Notes under the pieces: model-generated | What the model was told of the DNA's origin: nothing | Databases searched by the model: none | What the model saw: only the letters and a program-made list of their open reading frames with translations | Translations under genes and position numbers: made by a program | Origin: Qingshengfaniella alkalisoli | Lineage (GTDB): Bacteria > Pseudomonadota > Alphaproteobacteria > Rhodobacterales > Rhodobacteraceae | Assembly: GCF_007855645.1 (NCBI RefSeq) | Contig: NZ_CP042261.1 | Span: forward strand, 228,501 to 292,500 | Direction: 5' to 3' | DNA: 64,000 bases | Shown: positions 39,136 to 47,725 of the stretch, in pieces | How positions within the stretch are numbered: the stretch's first letter is position 1 | How the letters are laid out: each line of letters begins with the position of its first letter

Positions 39136-40131
39136 TTAGAAGGCCGGGCAGCTGCCGTCGGAGGTATAATCATGGACCTCGACTTCACCGCTGATGATCT
39201 TGGCTTTGAAGTCTTCGGCAGTTGCGATCATGTCCTCGGTTAGCAGGTCCTGGTTGTTCTCATCGACAGCGTAGGCAACACCGTCATTGCTGAGGTCGAG
39301 AACCTGAACGCCGGTCTCGAAGTTGCCATCTTCAAAGCTTTCGAAGGCCTCATACACTGCGTTGTCCACGCGCTTGACCATCGAAGTCAGCACAGAGCCC
39401 GGATGCAGGTGGTTCTGGTTGCTGTCCACACCGATCGAATAGATGCCTTCATCCGCAGCGGCCTGCAGCACGCCGATGCCGGTGCCGCCAGCGGCGGCAT
39501 AGACAACGTCAGAGCCTTGGCTGATCTGGCTGCGTGTCAATTCGCCACCCTTCACCGGATCGTTCCAGGCGGTCGGTGTGGTGCCGGTCATGTTGATGAT
39601 GACATTCGCATCAGGCGCTTGCGCCTTGACGCCTTGTGCATAGCCGCAGGCGAATTTCGAAATGAGCGGAACATCCATGCCGCCTACAAAGGAAACGGTG
39701 TCGGTTTCCGATGCCATCGCCGCCAGAACGCCAACGAGGAACGACCCTTCGTGTTCGCTGAACAGGATCGATTGCACGTTGGGTTCATCCACGACACCGT
39801 CGATGATGGTGAACATGGTCTCCGGGTAGTCCGCGGCAATTTTCTCCAGCGTCGAGATGTTTGCAAAGCCCAGAACAACAACGGGGTTTGCACCGGTTTC
39901 GGCCATGCGACGCATCGTTTGTTCGCGCTGAGCTTCGGATGCGAGTTCGGTTTCCTTGTAGCTGCCGCCGGTGTCTTCGACCCAGCGTTGTGCACCAGTA
40001 TAGGCGGATTCATTGAAGCTCTTGTCGAACTTGCCACCGAGGTCGATCACCAGACCCGGCTCAGCCAGTGATGTACCGGCCGTCAGAGCAAGCGCCGCAC
40101 TTGCGCCCAGAACAGAATTGAAAACACGCAT
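39136..40131 (-). CDS. BMP-type ABC importer 1, substrate-binding protein
   Basis: A 331-residue BMP/PnrA family periplasmic protein. Signal peptide to about residue 22 (LTAGTSLA, cut before EPG). The LVIDLGGKFDKSFNESAY segment is the family's ligand-contact start (conserved Asp, Lys, Ser, Phe, Asn), followed by GFANIST and the FACGYAQGV and AAGGTGIGVLQAA blocks. BMP proteins of this type bind purine nucleosides in characterised cases. ATG 40129-40131 is favoured over an adjacent ATG (40134) because GGGAG is then 6 bases away. It is the first gene of the operon. Confidence 0.92.
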   Translation of the reverse strand: MRVFNSVLGASAALALTAGTSLAEPGLVIDLGGKFDKSFNESAYTGAQRWVEDTGGSYKETELASEAQREQTMRRMAETGANPVVVLGFANISTLEKIAADYPETMFTIIDGVVDEPNVQSILFSEHEGSFLVGVLAAMASETDTVSFVGGMDVPLISKFACGYAQGVKAQAPDANVIINMTGTTPTAWNDPVKGGELTRSQISQGSDVVYAAAGGTGIGVLQAAADEGIYSIGVDSNQNHLHPGSVLTSMVKRVDNAVYEAFESFEDGNFETGVQVLDLSNDGVAYAVDENNQDLLTEDMIATAEDFKAKIISGEVEVHDYTSDGSCPAF

Positions 40132-40282
40132 CATAGTCTCCCGCGTTGTGGATATCGCGCCCTCGGCGCCCCTCGGATTGTCCATCCGGATTGGGCAGGA
40201 TTAAGGACGCAGCCACCCCTCTGGGTCAATAGCTTTCTGCTATTGCAAAGGCTTATGCTGCATCAAAACAAAGATTTTTTCT

Positions 40283-40705
40283 TCAGGTGTCGGCAAGCCG
40301 ACAACTCATCACAACTGCGTCGATAGCGCCTGTTCCGTCAGCCTTGACATAGTAATTCGGGCGCCAGCCTGTCTGGACGAATCCTGATGCTCGATAAAGT
40401 CTGATCGCGGGTTCGTTGTCTGCAGCGACTTCGAGAAACGCTGTTGCGGCGCCTAGATATTTCGCATTGTTCATGAAGGCAGTCATGAGGTTGCGTCCGC
40501 AGCCCATTCTGCGTGCGGACGAGGCGACGGCGATAGTCAGAAGTTCGACTTCGTCGGCGACCACCCGGCCCATCGCGAAGCCGCTCGTTCGATCAATGAC
40601 GAAAATACCTGTGGAGGACAGGAGTTGCGAGAATTCCTGTGCAGACCACGGTCTGGGCGTGGTGAAACATTCGGCGTGCAGCGCTGCACGGTCATCCGGT
40701 GTCAT
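40283..40705 (-). CDS. rimI: GNAT acetyltransferase, RimI-like
   Basis: A 140-residue acetyltransferase. The acetyl-CoA loop is VASSARRMGCGRNLM (R-R-M-G-C-G pattern), and FLEVAADNEPAIRLYRASGF is the RimI-type motif B. It is called RimI (acetylation of ribosomal S18) because it follows tsaB, a common order. Its ATG (40703-40705) overlaps the tsaB stop as ATGA; the open frame further upstream is in the wrong frame with tsaB and not used. Confidence 0.85.
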   Translation of the reverse strand: MTPDDRAALHAECFTTPRPWSAQEFSQLLSSTGIFVIDRTSGFAMGRVVADEVELLTIAVASSARRMGCGRNLMTAFMNNAKYLGAATAFLEVAADNEPAIRLYRASGFVQTGWRPNYYVKADGTGAIDAVVMSCRLADT

Positions 40706-41349
40706 GCGATGATCGGCGGGGGTACGTCTCGCGAAGGTGCGGCGTCCGCTGGTCGAATATACAGAGGGGCGGGGCGGGGCTCCGGCAACGCACGGCGGTC
40801 GCGGGCTTCCAGCGCGATAGCTACGGTCAGCGGGTGCTTGGGGGGCGTAACCGTGCCTCCGGTTGCGGCCGCAACGGTTTCTGCGGCGTCGGAGGCGCAA
40901 GCCAGGCCCTCGGGAACGTCGATAGCGGCAATTGTGGTCAGTGCGGGTAGGGACCGGTCGTGATCGTCGATGATTTGCCAGTAGACTTGATCGCGGGGTG
41001 CAGTAAGACAGGCTAGCACGGGACGGGGCAGATCCCGCGCAGCCGCGTCAAATCCTGTGACGCCGATCGCCTTCACACCTGTAGACAGGGATAGCCCGCG
41101 TGCTGCGGCGACAGACACCCTGATCCCGGTGAAATTGCCCGGCCCGACACCGACACCAATCGCCGCAAGATCCTGAAATGATGCCCCTTCGCTTGCCAGA
41201 ATTTCCTGCAGAAGAGGCATCAATCGTTCTGCCTGACCCCGCTTCATGGGCTCAACGACATGAGCGAGAATCTGGTCGCCGCGAAGCAAAGCGGCCGCAC
41301 AATGCGCGGCCGCTGTATCGAATGCAAGGATCAGCGGCTCAGACGCCAA
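40702..41349 (-). CDS. tsaB: tRNA threonylcarbamoyladenosine biosynthesis protein TsaB
   Basis: A 215-residue protein of the ASKHA fold. ILAFDTAAAHCAAALL at the N terminus and GVGPGNFTGIRVSVAAARGLSL are diagnostic of TsaB, the scaffold that dimerises with TsaD to make t6A at tRNA position 37. The start is TTG 41347-41349, overlapping the nfu stop by 11 bases; no ATG is available nearby. It is the middle gene of nfu-tsaB-rimI. Confidence 0.92.
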   Translation of the reverse strand: MASEPLILAFDTAAAHCAAALLRGDQILAHVVEPMKRGQAERLMPLLQEILASEGASFQDLAAIGVGVGPGNFTGIRVSVAAARGLSLSTGVKAIGVTGFDAAARDLPRPVLACLTAPRDQVYWQIIDDHDRSLPALTTIAAIDVPEGLACASDAAETVAAATGGTVTPPKHPLTVAIALEARDRRALPEPRPAPLYIRPADAAPSRDVPPPIIA

Positions 41350-41899
41350 CGGGACGGACCTCGACGACCTCGGGGATGTAATGGCGCAGCAGGTTCTCGA
41401 TTCCCATCTTCAGTGTAAGCGTCGAGGAGGGACAACCAGCGCACGCACCCTGCATGTGCAGATATACAACGCCCCGCTCGAATCCGTGGAAAGTGATGTC
41501 GCCACCATCTTGTGCGACAGCTGGACGAACCCGCGTATCGAGCAATTCCTTGATCTGGTCGACGATCTCGCCGTCTTCACCGTCATGCGCCGCGTGACCG
41601 CTCGTGGACTCTTCACCCTCAAGCACAGGCGCACCGGATTGGAAATGTTCCATAACCGCACCGAGCAGGGCAGGCTTCAGGTGATCCCATTCCTTGTCAT
41701 CGGCTTTCGTGACGGTGACGAAATCATTGCCCAGAAAGACACCAGTCACACCATCAACGGCGAACATGCGCGTTGCCAGCGGCGATTTCGATGCGGTGTC
41801 CTGCGACGGGAAATCGGCAGTGCCTGCGGCCAGAACCTGTTGGCCGGGCAGGAATTTCAGCGTTGCCGGGTTCGGCGTGGATTCGGTTTGAATGAACAT
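41339..41899 (-). CDS. nfuA: Nfu-type iron-sulfur cluster scaffold/carrier (NifU C-terminal domain)
   Basis: A 186-residue protein with an N-terminal Nfu domain (FIQTESTPNPATLKFLPGQ, about residues 1-87) and a C-terminal NifU-like domain with the cluster-binding GACAGCPSS (CxxC) at about 155-163. The family carries [4Fe-4S] clusters to target enzymes such as aconitase or lipoyl synthase. ATG 41897-41899 has GGAGGC upstream. A perfect Irr-type iron box lies 54-72 bases before the start, which fits iron control of cluster assembly. Confidence 0.93.
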   Translation of the reverse strand: MFIQTESTPNPATLKFLPGQQVLAAGTADFPSQDTASKSPLATRMFAVDGVTGVFLGNDFVTVTKADDKEWDHLKPALLGAVMEHFQSGAPVLEGEESTSGHAAHDGEDGEIVDQIKELLDTRVRPAVAQDGGDITFHGFERGVVYLHMQGACAGCPSSTLTLKMGIENLLRHYIPEVVEVRPVGV

Positions 41900-41952
41900 G
41901 GCGTGCCTCCGTTCGTGAAGAACATATGCGTGGTGGTCGGCCAGATGTCAAC

Positions 41953-41971
41953 GTTTAGAACTGTTCTAAAC
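41953..41971. promoter_or_regulatory. Irr-box-like perfect palindrome upstream of nfuA
   Basis: GTTTAGAAC, T, GTTCTAAAC is a perfect 9+1+9 inverted repeat. It contains the TTTAGAA...TTCTAAA core of the iron control element bound by Irr in alphaproteobacteria. It lies between the nfuA start (41899) and the end of the second BMP binding-protein gene (42049), so nfuA is the only gene it can serve as promoter element. Binding by Irr is inferred from the motif. Confidence 0.65.
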
Positions 41972-42004
41972 TGTGTCAGGGACAAGAATCATTGGCAGAT
42001 ATAG

Positions 42005-42027
42005 AAAAGCCCGCCGTAGCGGGCCTT
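42005..42027 (-). terminator. Rho-independent terminator of the BMP importer 2 operon
   Basis: On the minus strand GCCCGC, loop TACG, GCGGGC is followed by TTTT. It lies 22 bases after the stop of the substrate-binding protein gene, the last gene of that operon, and before the Irr box of the nfuA promoter. Confidence 0.75.
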
Positions 42028-42048
42028 CCAGGTGTCGTTTGGATACGA

Positions 42049-43122
42049 TCAGTTGGGGATTTCGCCCGCGATGCCCTCTAGGTAGAAATCCATACCAAGC
42101 AGGTCGCCGTCGCTGGCCACTTCGCCTTCAGCCAACCAGGCCGAGCCGTCCTGCTTGTTGAGCGGTCCGGTGAAGGGATGGTAGTCGCCCGATGCGATGG
42201 ATTGCTTCAGCGCTTCGGTTTCTGCGCGGACGTCTTCGGGGATGACTTCGGAAAATTCACCGATGCCGACCATTCCGGGTGCGATGCCGTCCCATGTCTC
42301 TTCGCTGGCCCATGTTCCGTCGATCACGGCCTGAACGCGTGCGATGTAATAAGGTGCCCAGTCGTCGATGATGGATGAAATGCGTGGCTCAGGCGCATAT
42401 TCCGACATGTCTGACGCCTGACCGAAGCCGTAGCCGCCAGCTTCTTCCAGCTTTGCCAGCGGTGCAGTGGAATCGGTGTGCTGAAGCACGACATCAGCGC
42501 CCTGATCGATCAGCGCCTGCGCGGCGTCGGCTTCTTTTGCCGGATCGAACCATGTGTAGGCCCAGATGACCTTCATTTCTACGTCGGGGTTGGCTTTCTT
42601 CGCATGCAGGAAGCTGGAGTTGATACCACGAATGACCTCGGGGATCGGGAAGGAGCCGATATAGCCGATGGTGTTTGTCTCGGTCATCTTGCCCGCGATG
42701 TGGCCCATGATGGCGCGGCCTTCGTAGAAGCGCGCGGAATAGGTCGCCACGTTGTCAGCCGTCTTGTAGCCCGTTGCGTGTTCGAATTTCACATCGGGGA
42801 ATTTGGCGGCGACGTTGATCGTCGGGTCCATGTAGCCGAAGGAAGTCGTGAAAATCAGGTCATGACCGGACAGCGCCATCTGCGTTAGGACGCGCTCGGC
42901 ATCCGCACCTTCTGGGACGTTTTCCTGATAGGTCGTTTCGACCGCGTCACCGAAATGGTCTTCGACCGCCAGACGGCCTTCATTGTGGTGATAGGTCCAG
43001 CCGCCATCGCCAATCGGCCCGACATACACGAAGCCGACCTTAACCGGGTCTTGTGCCCAGGCAGTGCCTGAAAGGCCCGCAGCCATCGCTGCGCTGGCAA
43101 GCAATACACGTCTTGAAATCAT
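42049..43122 (-). CDS. BMP-type ABC importer 2, substrate-binding protein
   Basis: A 357-residue BMP family periplasmic protein. The signal peptide begins MISRRVLLASAAMAAGLSG and ends near AWA; the twin Arg might allow Tat export. VGFVYVGPIGDGGWTYHHNEG, TTSFGYMDP and GGYGFGQASDMS are the ligand-site blocks. It clearly differs from the importer 1 binding protein, so a different ligand is likely. It starts directly at the stop of the ion-channel gene (0 bases apart) and ends the operon. Confidence 0.92.
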   Translation of the reverse strand: MISRRVLLASAAMAAGLSGTAWAQDPVKVGFVYVGPIGDGGWTYHHNEGRLAVEDHFGDAVETTYQENVPEGADAERVLTQMALSGHDLIFTTSFGYMDPTINVAAKFPDVKFEHATGYKTADNVATYSARFYEGRAIMGHIAGKMTETNTIGYIGSFPIPEVIRGINSSFLHAKKANPDVEMKVIWAYTWFDPAKEADAAQALIDQGADVVLQHTDSTAPLAKLEEAGGYGFGQASDMSEYAPEPRISSIIDDWAPYYIARVQAVIDGTWASEETWDGIAPGMVGIGEFSEVIPEDVRAETEALKQSIASGDYHPFTGPLNKQDGSAWLAEGEVASDGDLLGMDFYLEGIAGEIPN

Positions 43123-43875
43123 TTACTTCTCTCCTGTGTTGGAACTGTTGGGGTCTTCGGTGGGATTGTCCCGCGTCTCCCGATCCGTGTCGATCAGGGC
43201 CGAGGTGATAATGGCGGTCGGCACGGCAATGACGCCAAGGCCGATGAACAGGATGCAGGTTGTGAAGATGCGTCCGCCCGCGGTAATCGGGTAGATGTCG
43301 CCGTAACCCACGGTGGTAAAGGACACGACGGCCCACCACAGACTGACGGGGATGGAAGAGAACTCTTCCGGCTGTGCGTCATGCTCGAAAATATAAATGC
43401 CGACGCCCGCGATATAGATCATCAGGACGCACAGGAAGGCAAAGACACCAAGCTCTCCCCAACTGTGCCGGAGCGCCGTTTGCATCCGGTCCAGCGCCCG
43501 GTTGGTGTGCAGCAGCTTGAACATGCGGATGAGACGAAGCAGCCGAATGGTTCGCAGGACGGCCCATTCAGGATGCATCATAGCAATCGCCGGCAGACAA
43601 GCCAGCAAGTCGACTATGCCCCAGAAACTAAGCGCGTAGCGCAAGGGATGCCTCGCGCAGTAAAGCCGTAGAAGATATTCGGCGAGAAAAAGGAACAGAA
43701 CGATGGTTTCGAAAACGGAAAGGATTATCTGCGCTCGACCAGAAAGATCGGGGACCGTTTCGAGCGATATCGCAAGCGCTGATGTCATGATCAGCGTCTG
43801 GTGTGCGACGGCAACGCCGCGACCATGATCCGGGTGCGTCCCGTCCAGTATCTGCGGTATCTCCTCCTTACGCAT
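43123..43875 (-). CDS. Voltage-gated potassium-channel-like ion channel in the importer 2 operon
   Basis: A 250-residue six-helix channel. S4 is the Arg-rich RTIRLLRLIRMFKLL (about residues 89-103), the pore helix and filter are FTTVGYGDIYP, and S6 follows (TCILFIGLGVIAVPTAII). TVGYGD means potassium selectivity. Only a short cytosolic tail is present (DRETRDNPTEDPNSSN), with no RCK or cyclic-nucleotide domain. It lies 9 bases after permease B and immediately before the binding-protein gene, so it is co-expressed with the importer. How it contributes is unknown. Confidence 0.9.
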   Translation of the reverse strand: MRKEEIPQILDGTHPDHGRGVAVAHQTLIMTSALAISLETVPDLSGRAQIILSVFETIVLFLFLAEYLLRLYCARHPLRYALSFWGIVDLLACLPAIAMMHPEWAVLRTIRLLRLIRMFKLLHTNRALDRMQTALRHSWGELGVFAFLCVLMIYIAGVGIYIFEHDAQPEEFSSIPVSLWWAVVSFTTVGYGDIYPITAGGRIFTTCILFIGLGVIAVPTAIITSALIDTDRETRDNPTEDPNSSNTGEK

Positions 43876-43884
43876 GGGGCTGCT

Positions 43885-44808
43885 TCAACTGGATACGTGG
43901 AAACTGCGACCGAGCGATGCTGGCGCGTTCATTGCGACCTTGCCGCGATCTGCTGACATGATGACCAGTACGATGATCGTCACGAGGTATGGGGACATGG
44001 ACAACAGTTCCACCGGTACATTCGCTCCTGCTGCTTGCAGGTTCAGCTGTAGCACGGAAATGCCGCCGAACAGATAGGCACCCAGCAGAACGCGCCACGG
44101 CTTCCATGATGCGAACACGACCAGCGCCAATGCGATCCAGCCGGCGCCTGCGGTCATCCCCTCGGTCCATTGCGGCACGCGCACAAGGCTCAGGTAGGAT
44201 CCACCCAGCCCAGCACAGGCCCCGCCGAACATGATTGCCAGAATCCTGACGCGCACGACTTTGTAACCCAATGCATGCGCCGCATCGTGACTTTCGCCTA
44301 CCGCCCGAAGGATCAGCCCGCCGCGTGTATAGCGCAGAAACGCCCAGACCGCGGCGACAAGGGCTAGACTGAAATAGACTATCACGTCATGGCGCAGCAG
44401 GATTGGTCCAATCACGGGAAGCTCTGCTCCGAGGTCCAGCTTTGCAGTGGATGGAGGTTTCACGCCGACATAGCTTTGCCCGATGAGCGATGAAAATCCC
44501 AGGCCGAACAGCGTCAGCGCCAGGCCCGTGGCGACTTGGTTGGACAGCAGAAACTGGGTCAGAAAACCGAAGATCAGGGACAGTGCTGCCCCGCCGATAG
44601 CCCCGCCAACGAAGCCCAGGATCGGACTGCCCGTTTCAACCGCTACCGCGAAACCGCAGATCGCGCCGGTGATCATCATGCCTTCGACGCCAAGGTTCAG
44701 GACGCCCGATTTTTCGACGATCAACTCGCCGATTCCTGCCAGCAGGATGGGCGTCGCGGCGATCATCAAGGCGGGCAGCAGGAGTTGGAGGTCAATACTT
44801 GCGAACAT
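43885..44808 (-). CDS. BMP-type ABC importer 2, permease subunit 2
   Basis: A 307-residue permease with about nine hydrophobic segments. VEKSGVLNLGVEGMMITGA is the conserved loop and ILRAVGESHDAAHALGYKVVRVR the ATPase-contact region. ATG 44806-44808 shares a base with the previous stop (TGATG); the open frame continues upstream in an unrelated Arg/Cys-rich stretch that is the shadow of the preceding permease gene. Confidence 0.9.
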   Translation of the reverse strand: MFASIDLQLLLPALMIAATPILLAGIGELIVEKSGVLNLGVEGMMITGAICGFAVAVETGSPILGFVGGAIGGAALSLIFGFLTQFLLSNQVATGLALTLFGLGFSSLIGQSYVGVKPPSTAKLDLGAELPVIGPILLRHDVIVYFSLALVAAVWAFLRYTRGGLILRAVGESHDAAHALGYKVVRVRILAIMFGGACAGLGGSYLSLVRVPQWTEGMTAGAGWIALALVVFASWKPWRVLLGAYLFGGISVLQLNLQAAGANVPVELLSMSPYLVTIIVLVIMSADRGKVAMNAPASLGRSFHVSS

Positions 44809-45893
44809 CACGCGACCTCCCGACGGCCGAACTGAAGGCGGTAGTTCGACAGAACGTCGAATGCCAGAAGGAAGAACAGGAGCATACCCTGGAACGCCTG
44901 GATGGCGGCTGCCGGAACACCCAGCATGAACTGTGCCAGTTCGCCGCCGATATAGGTGAGAGCCATCAATAGCCCCGCAAGCAGGATACCGATCGGATGC
45001 AGGCGGCCAAGAAAGGCCACGATAATTGCGGTGAAGCCATAACCCACATTGAAGTCGATGCTGATCTGACCTGCGGGTCCAGTGACTTCGAACACGCCCG
45101 CCAGCCCAGCTAGCGCCCCGGATATGCCGAGGCACAGGATCACCAGCCGCTTGGGCATGACACCGGCAAAGCGTGCTGCGCGTGGCGCTTGTCCGGCAAG
45201 CCTGATCTGGAAGCCAAGAATGTGACGTGACAGCATGACATGGGCAGCGATCACGGCGACGAAGGCCATCACCACACCCCAATGCATGCCCGTTGCCGCG
45301 ATGAGCTCCCGATTGGCCACCGCATCATATTGCTGAAGGTTCCGCGACCCCGGGAAGCCCCCGCCTTCGGGATTGCGTAGCAGCCCAAGCGAGACGGAGG
45401 CCAGCAATTGCTCTGCCACATAGACCAGCAGCAGGGAAACCAGGATCTCGTTGGTGCGGAAACGGGTTTTCAAGATGGCGGGGATCATGGCCCAAAAGAG
45501 CCCGCCCAGCAAACCGGCCAGCACGGCCAAGGGGAAAACAATGAAACTGTCGAGCGGGTAGAGCGACAATGCAACCGCCGCGCCGCAGATCGCGCCCATG
45601 ATGTATTGCCCTTCCGCACCGATGTTCCAGATGCCCGCGCGAAAGCCCAGCGACAACCCGATCGCGATCAGGATCAGCGGACCTGCCTTCACCAGAAGCT
45701 GCGGGCGCGAATAGCTGGCGAATTGCTCGCTGAACAGGGGGTCGTAGAAGATGGTCTTGATGGCAAGGAAGGGATCTTTTCCAAGTGCCGCAAACATCAG
45801 TCCGCCCGCTAGCATCGTGGTCAGCACCGCCAGAACGGGGGTGATGCTCGTCCAGAATTGCGACGGCTGAGGCCGCTTCTCAAGCCTCAGCAT
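44808..45893 (-). CDS. BMP-type ABC importer 2, permease subunit 1
   Basis: A 361-residue permease with about ten hydrophobic segments. WNIGAEGQYIMGAICG and the LAGQAPRAARFAGVMPKRLV block mark it as the YufP-type subunit. It overlaps the end of the ATPase gene by 14 bases and the second permease by one base, so the three are translationally coupled. Confidence 0.9.
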   Translation of the reverse strand: MLRLEKRPQPSQFWTSITPVLAVLTTMLAGGLMFAALGKDPFLAIKTIFYDPLFSEQFASYSRPQLLVKAGPLILIAIGLSLGFRAGIWNIGAEGQYIMGAICGAAVALSLYPLDSFIVFPLAVLAGLLGGLFWAMIPAILKTRFRTNEILVSLLLVYVAEQLLASVSLGLLRNPEGGGFPGSRNLQQYDAVANRELIAATGMHWGVVMAFVAVIAAHVMLSRHILGFQIRLAGQAPRAARFAGVMPKRLVILCLGISGALAGLAGVFEVTGPAGQISIDFNVGYGFTAIIVAFLGRLHPIGILLAGLLMALTYIGGELAQFMLGVPAAAIQAFQGMLLFFLLAFDVLSNYRLQFGRREVA

Positions 45894-47448
45894 GGGCTGT
45901 CTCCTTGTGCTCCGATCCGCCGCCCATCATCAGGCCGATCTGGTCCATGGTCAGGCCGTGTGTCGGGCGCGGCGCGGTCAGGCGACCACCATTCAGCGCG
46001 GCGAAGCGATCCGAGATTTCCAGCAGTTCATCAAGATCCTGACTGATGACGATCACCGCCGCACCGTTCTGCGCAAGGTCCAGAAGCGCCTGCCGGATCG
46101 CGGCAGCGGCGGAGGCATCCACACCCCAAGTCGGCTGATTGACGACCAACACGCGCGGACGTTGCAAGATTTCCCGGCCCACCACGAATTTCTGCAGGTT
46201 GCCGCCCGACAGAGCACGCGCAGCCACATCGGGGCCGGGCACACGGACGTCGAATGTAGCGATGATCCGCTGAGCGAAATCTCGTGATCTCGGCCAGTTA
46301 ACGAAGCCGTTCCTGGCCAACTCTTCCCGGCGGCGTCCAGACAGTAGCGCGTTTTCGGTCAGGCTCATATCAGGCGCGGCGGCGTGCCCCAATCGTTCCT
46401 CTGGGGCCGCCAGCACACCGAGCGCGCGTCTGTCATTCGGACCCAACTGACCGATCTCGTTCCCGTCCAGCCGGATATGTCCCGCTGGCAGCAGCGTTTC
46501 GCCCGACAGCACGGCCAGCAGTTCGTCCTGCCCATTGCCTGCGACGCCGCCAATGCCCAGCACCTCGCCCGCATGGACCTTCAGCGACACCTCGCGAAGT
46601 GTCGTCCCGAAGGGGGTGGCGGCGGGTGCGGTCAGATTCGTGACGTCCAGAAGCACGTCGCCTTCTCGATGCGGCGGGCGGGTCGGTGTCTTCAGGCTGG
46701 TCCCGACCATCAGTTCGGCCATTTCGCGGGCTGTAGTGTCGCGCGGGGTGCATTCGCCGACCACCTTGCCCAACCGCAACACCGTTGCCGCATCGCACAA
46801 CGCCCGAATTTCATCGAGCTTGTGCGAGATATACAGGATCGCGGTGCCTTCCGCCGACAGCTTTCGCAGCGTGTTGAACAGCGTATCCACCTCTTGCGGT
46901 GTCAGAACGCTCGTGGGTTCATCCATGATCAGCAGCTTGGGGTCTTGCAGAAGGCAGCGGATGATTTCCACGCGTTGCCGTTCGCCTGCTGACAGATCGC
47001 CGACCAGCCGGTTCGGGTTCAGCGGCAGTCCATAGGATTCACTGACCTCGCGGATTTGTTGCGCAAGGTCGCGGCGCTTCGGCGGATGTTCCATCCCCAA
47101 GGCGATGTTTTCGGCGACGTCCAGCGCGTCGAACAGCGAAAAATGCTGGAAGACCATCGCGACACCACGCGCACGTGCCGCACGTGGCTCCGAGGGGGCG
47201 AAGGGCTGGCCATTCAATGCCATCTGGCCCTGATCGGGTTTCACCAGGCCATAGATTGTCTTTACCAGAGTTGATTTTCCTGCGCCGTTTTCGCCGAGCA
47301 ACGCATGAATTTCCCCGCGCTTGATCGAAAACGATACATCCTCATTTGCGACGACACCCGGATAGGCCTTGGATAGCCCCTCAAGTCGGAGCAGTATGTC
47401 TTGCCGTCCTGTCACCCGCTGCCACCCCCGTTTCGGCCACTCGTTCAA
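45880..47448 (-). CDS. BMP-type ABC importer 2, ATPase with two nucleotide-binding domains
   Basis: A 522-residue fused ATPase: domain 1 with Walker [10 protein letters not shown], signature LSAGERQRVEI and Walker B LLIMDEPT; domain 2 with degenerate GVAGNGQDEL and signature LSGGNLQKFVVGRE. The start is placed at TTG 47446-47448 because a perfect AGGAGGT (47455-47461) lies 6 bases upstream and the protein then begins MNEWPKRGWQRV; the open frame reaches 47631 but that part looks non-coding. In this operon the ATPase is first and the binding protein last, the reverse of importer 1. Confidence 0.92.
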   Translation of the reverse strand: MNEWPKRGWQRVTGRQDILLRLEGLSKAYPGVVANEDVSFSIKRGEIHALLGENGAGKSTLVKTIYGLVKPDQGQMALNGQPFAPSEPRAARARGVAMVFQHFSLFDALDVAENIALGMEHPPKRRDLAQQIREVSESYGLPLNPNRLVGDLSAGERQRVEIIRCLLQDPKLLIMDEPTSVLTPQEVDTLFNTLRKLSAEGTAILYISHKLDEIRALCDAATVLRLGKVVGECTPRDTTAREMAELMVGTSLKTPTRPPHREGDVLLDVTNLTAPAATPFGTTLREVSLKVHAGEVLGIGGVAGNGQDELLAVLSGETLLPAGHIRLDGNEIGQLGPNDRRALGVLAAPEERLGHAAAPDMSLTENALLSGRRREELARNGFVNWPRSRDFAQRIIATFDVRVPGPDVAARALSGGNLQKFVVGREILQRPRVLVVNQPTWGVDASAAAAIRQALLDLAQNGAAVIVISQDLDELLEISDRFAALNGGRLTAPRPTHGLTMDQIGLMMGGGSEHKETAHAEA

Positions 47449-47725
47449 ACCTGCACCTCCTAGCGCGGCGTCGTTGACTGTCACAATGGCTTGTGACGCT
47501 TTACCGGGCAAAGGATTAATTCGCGAGCGTGCTGCGCGCTGAAATTGAGCAACAGAATGTGGACTGCCGAAAAAATGGGCGGGGTTATGGCTGTGTTGAG
47601 GCTGGCGCGTTGTTCGCCATGGTAGGGACAAAGGGTGCGATCGTATAGATCAATCCGCCCCCGAAACCTTCAGGCTTATCGAAAAATCCCTTCCGGTCGG
47701 AACGGGTGCGGATTAGGACTGTGAT

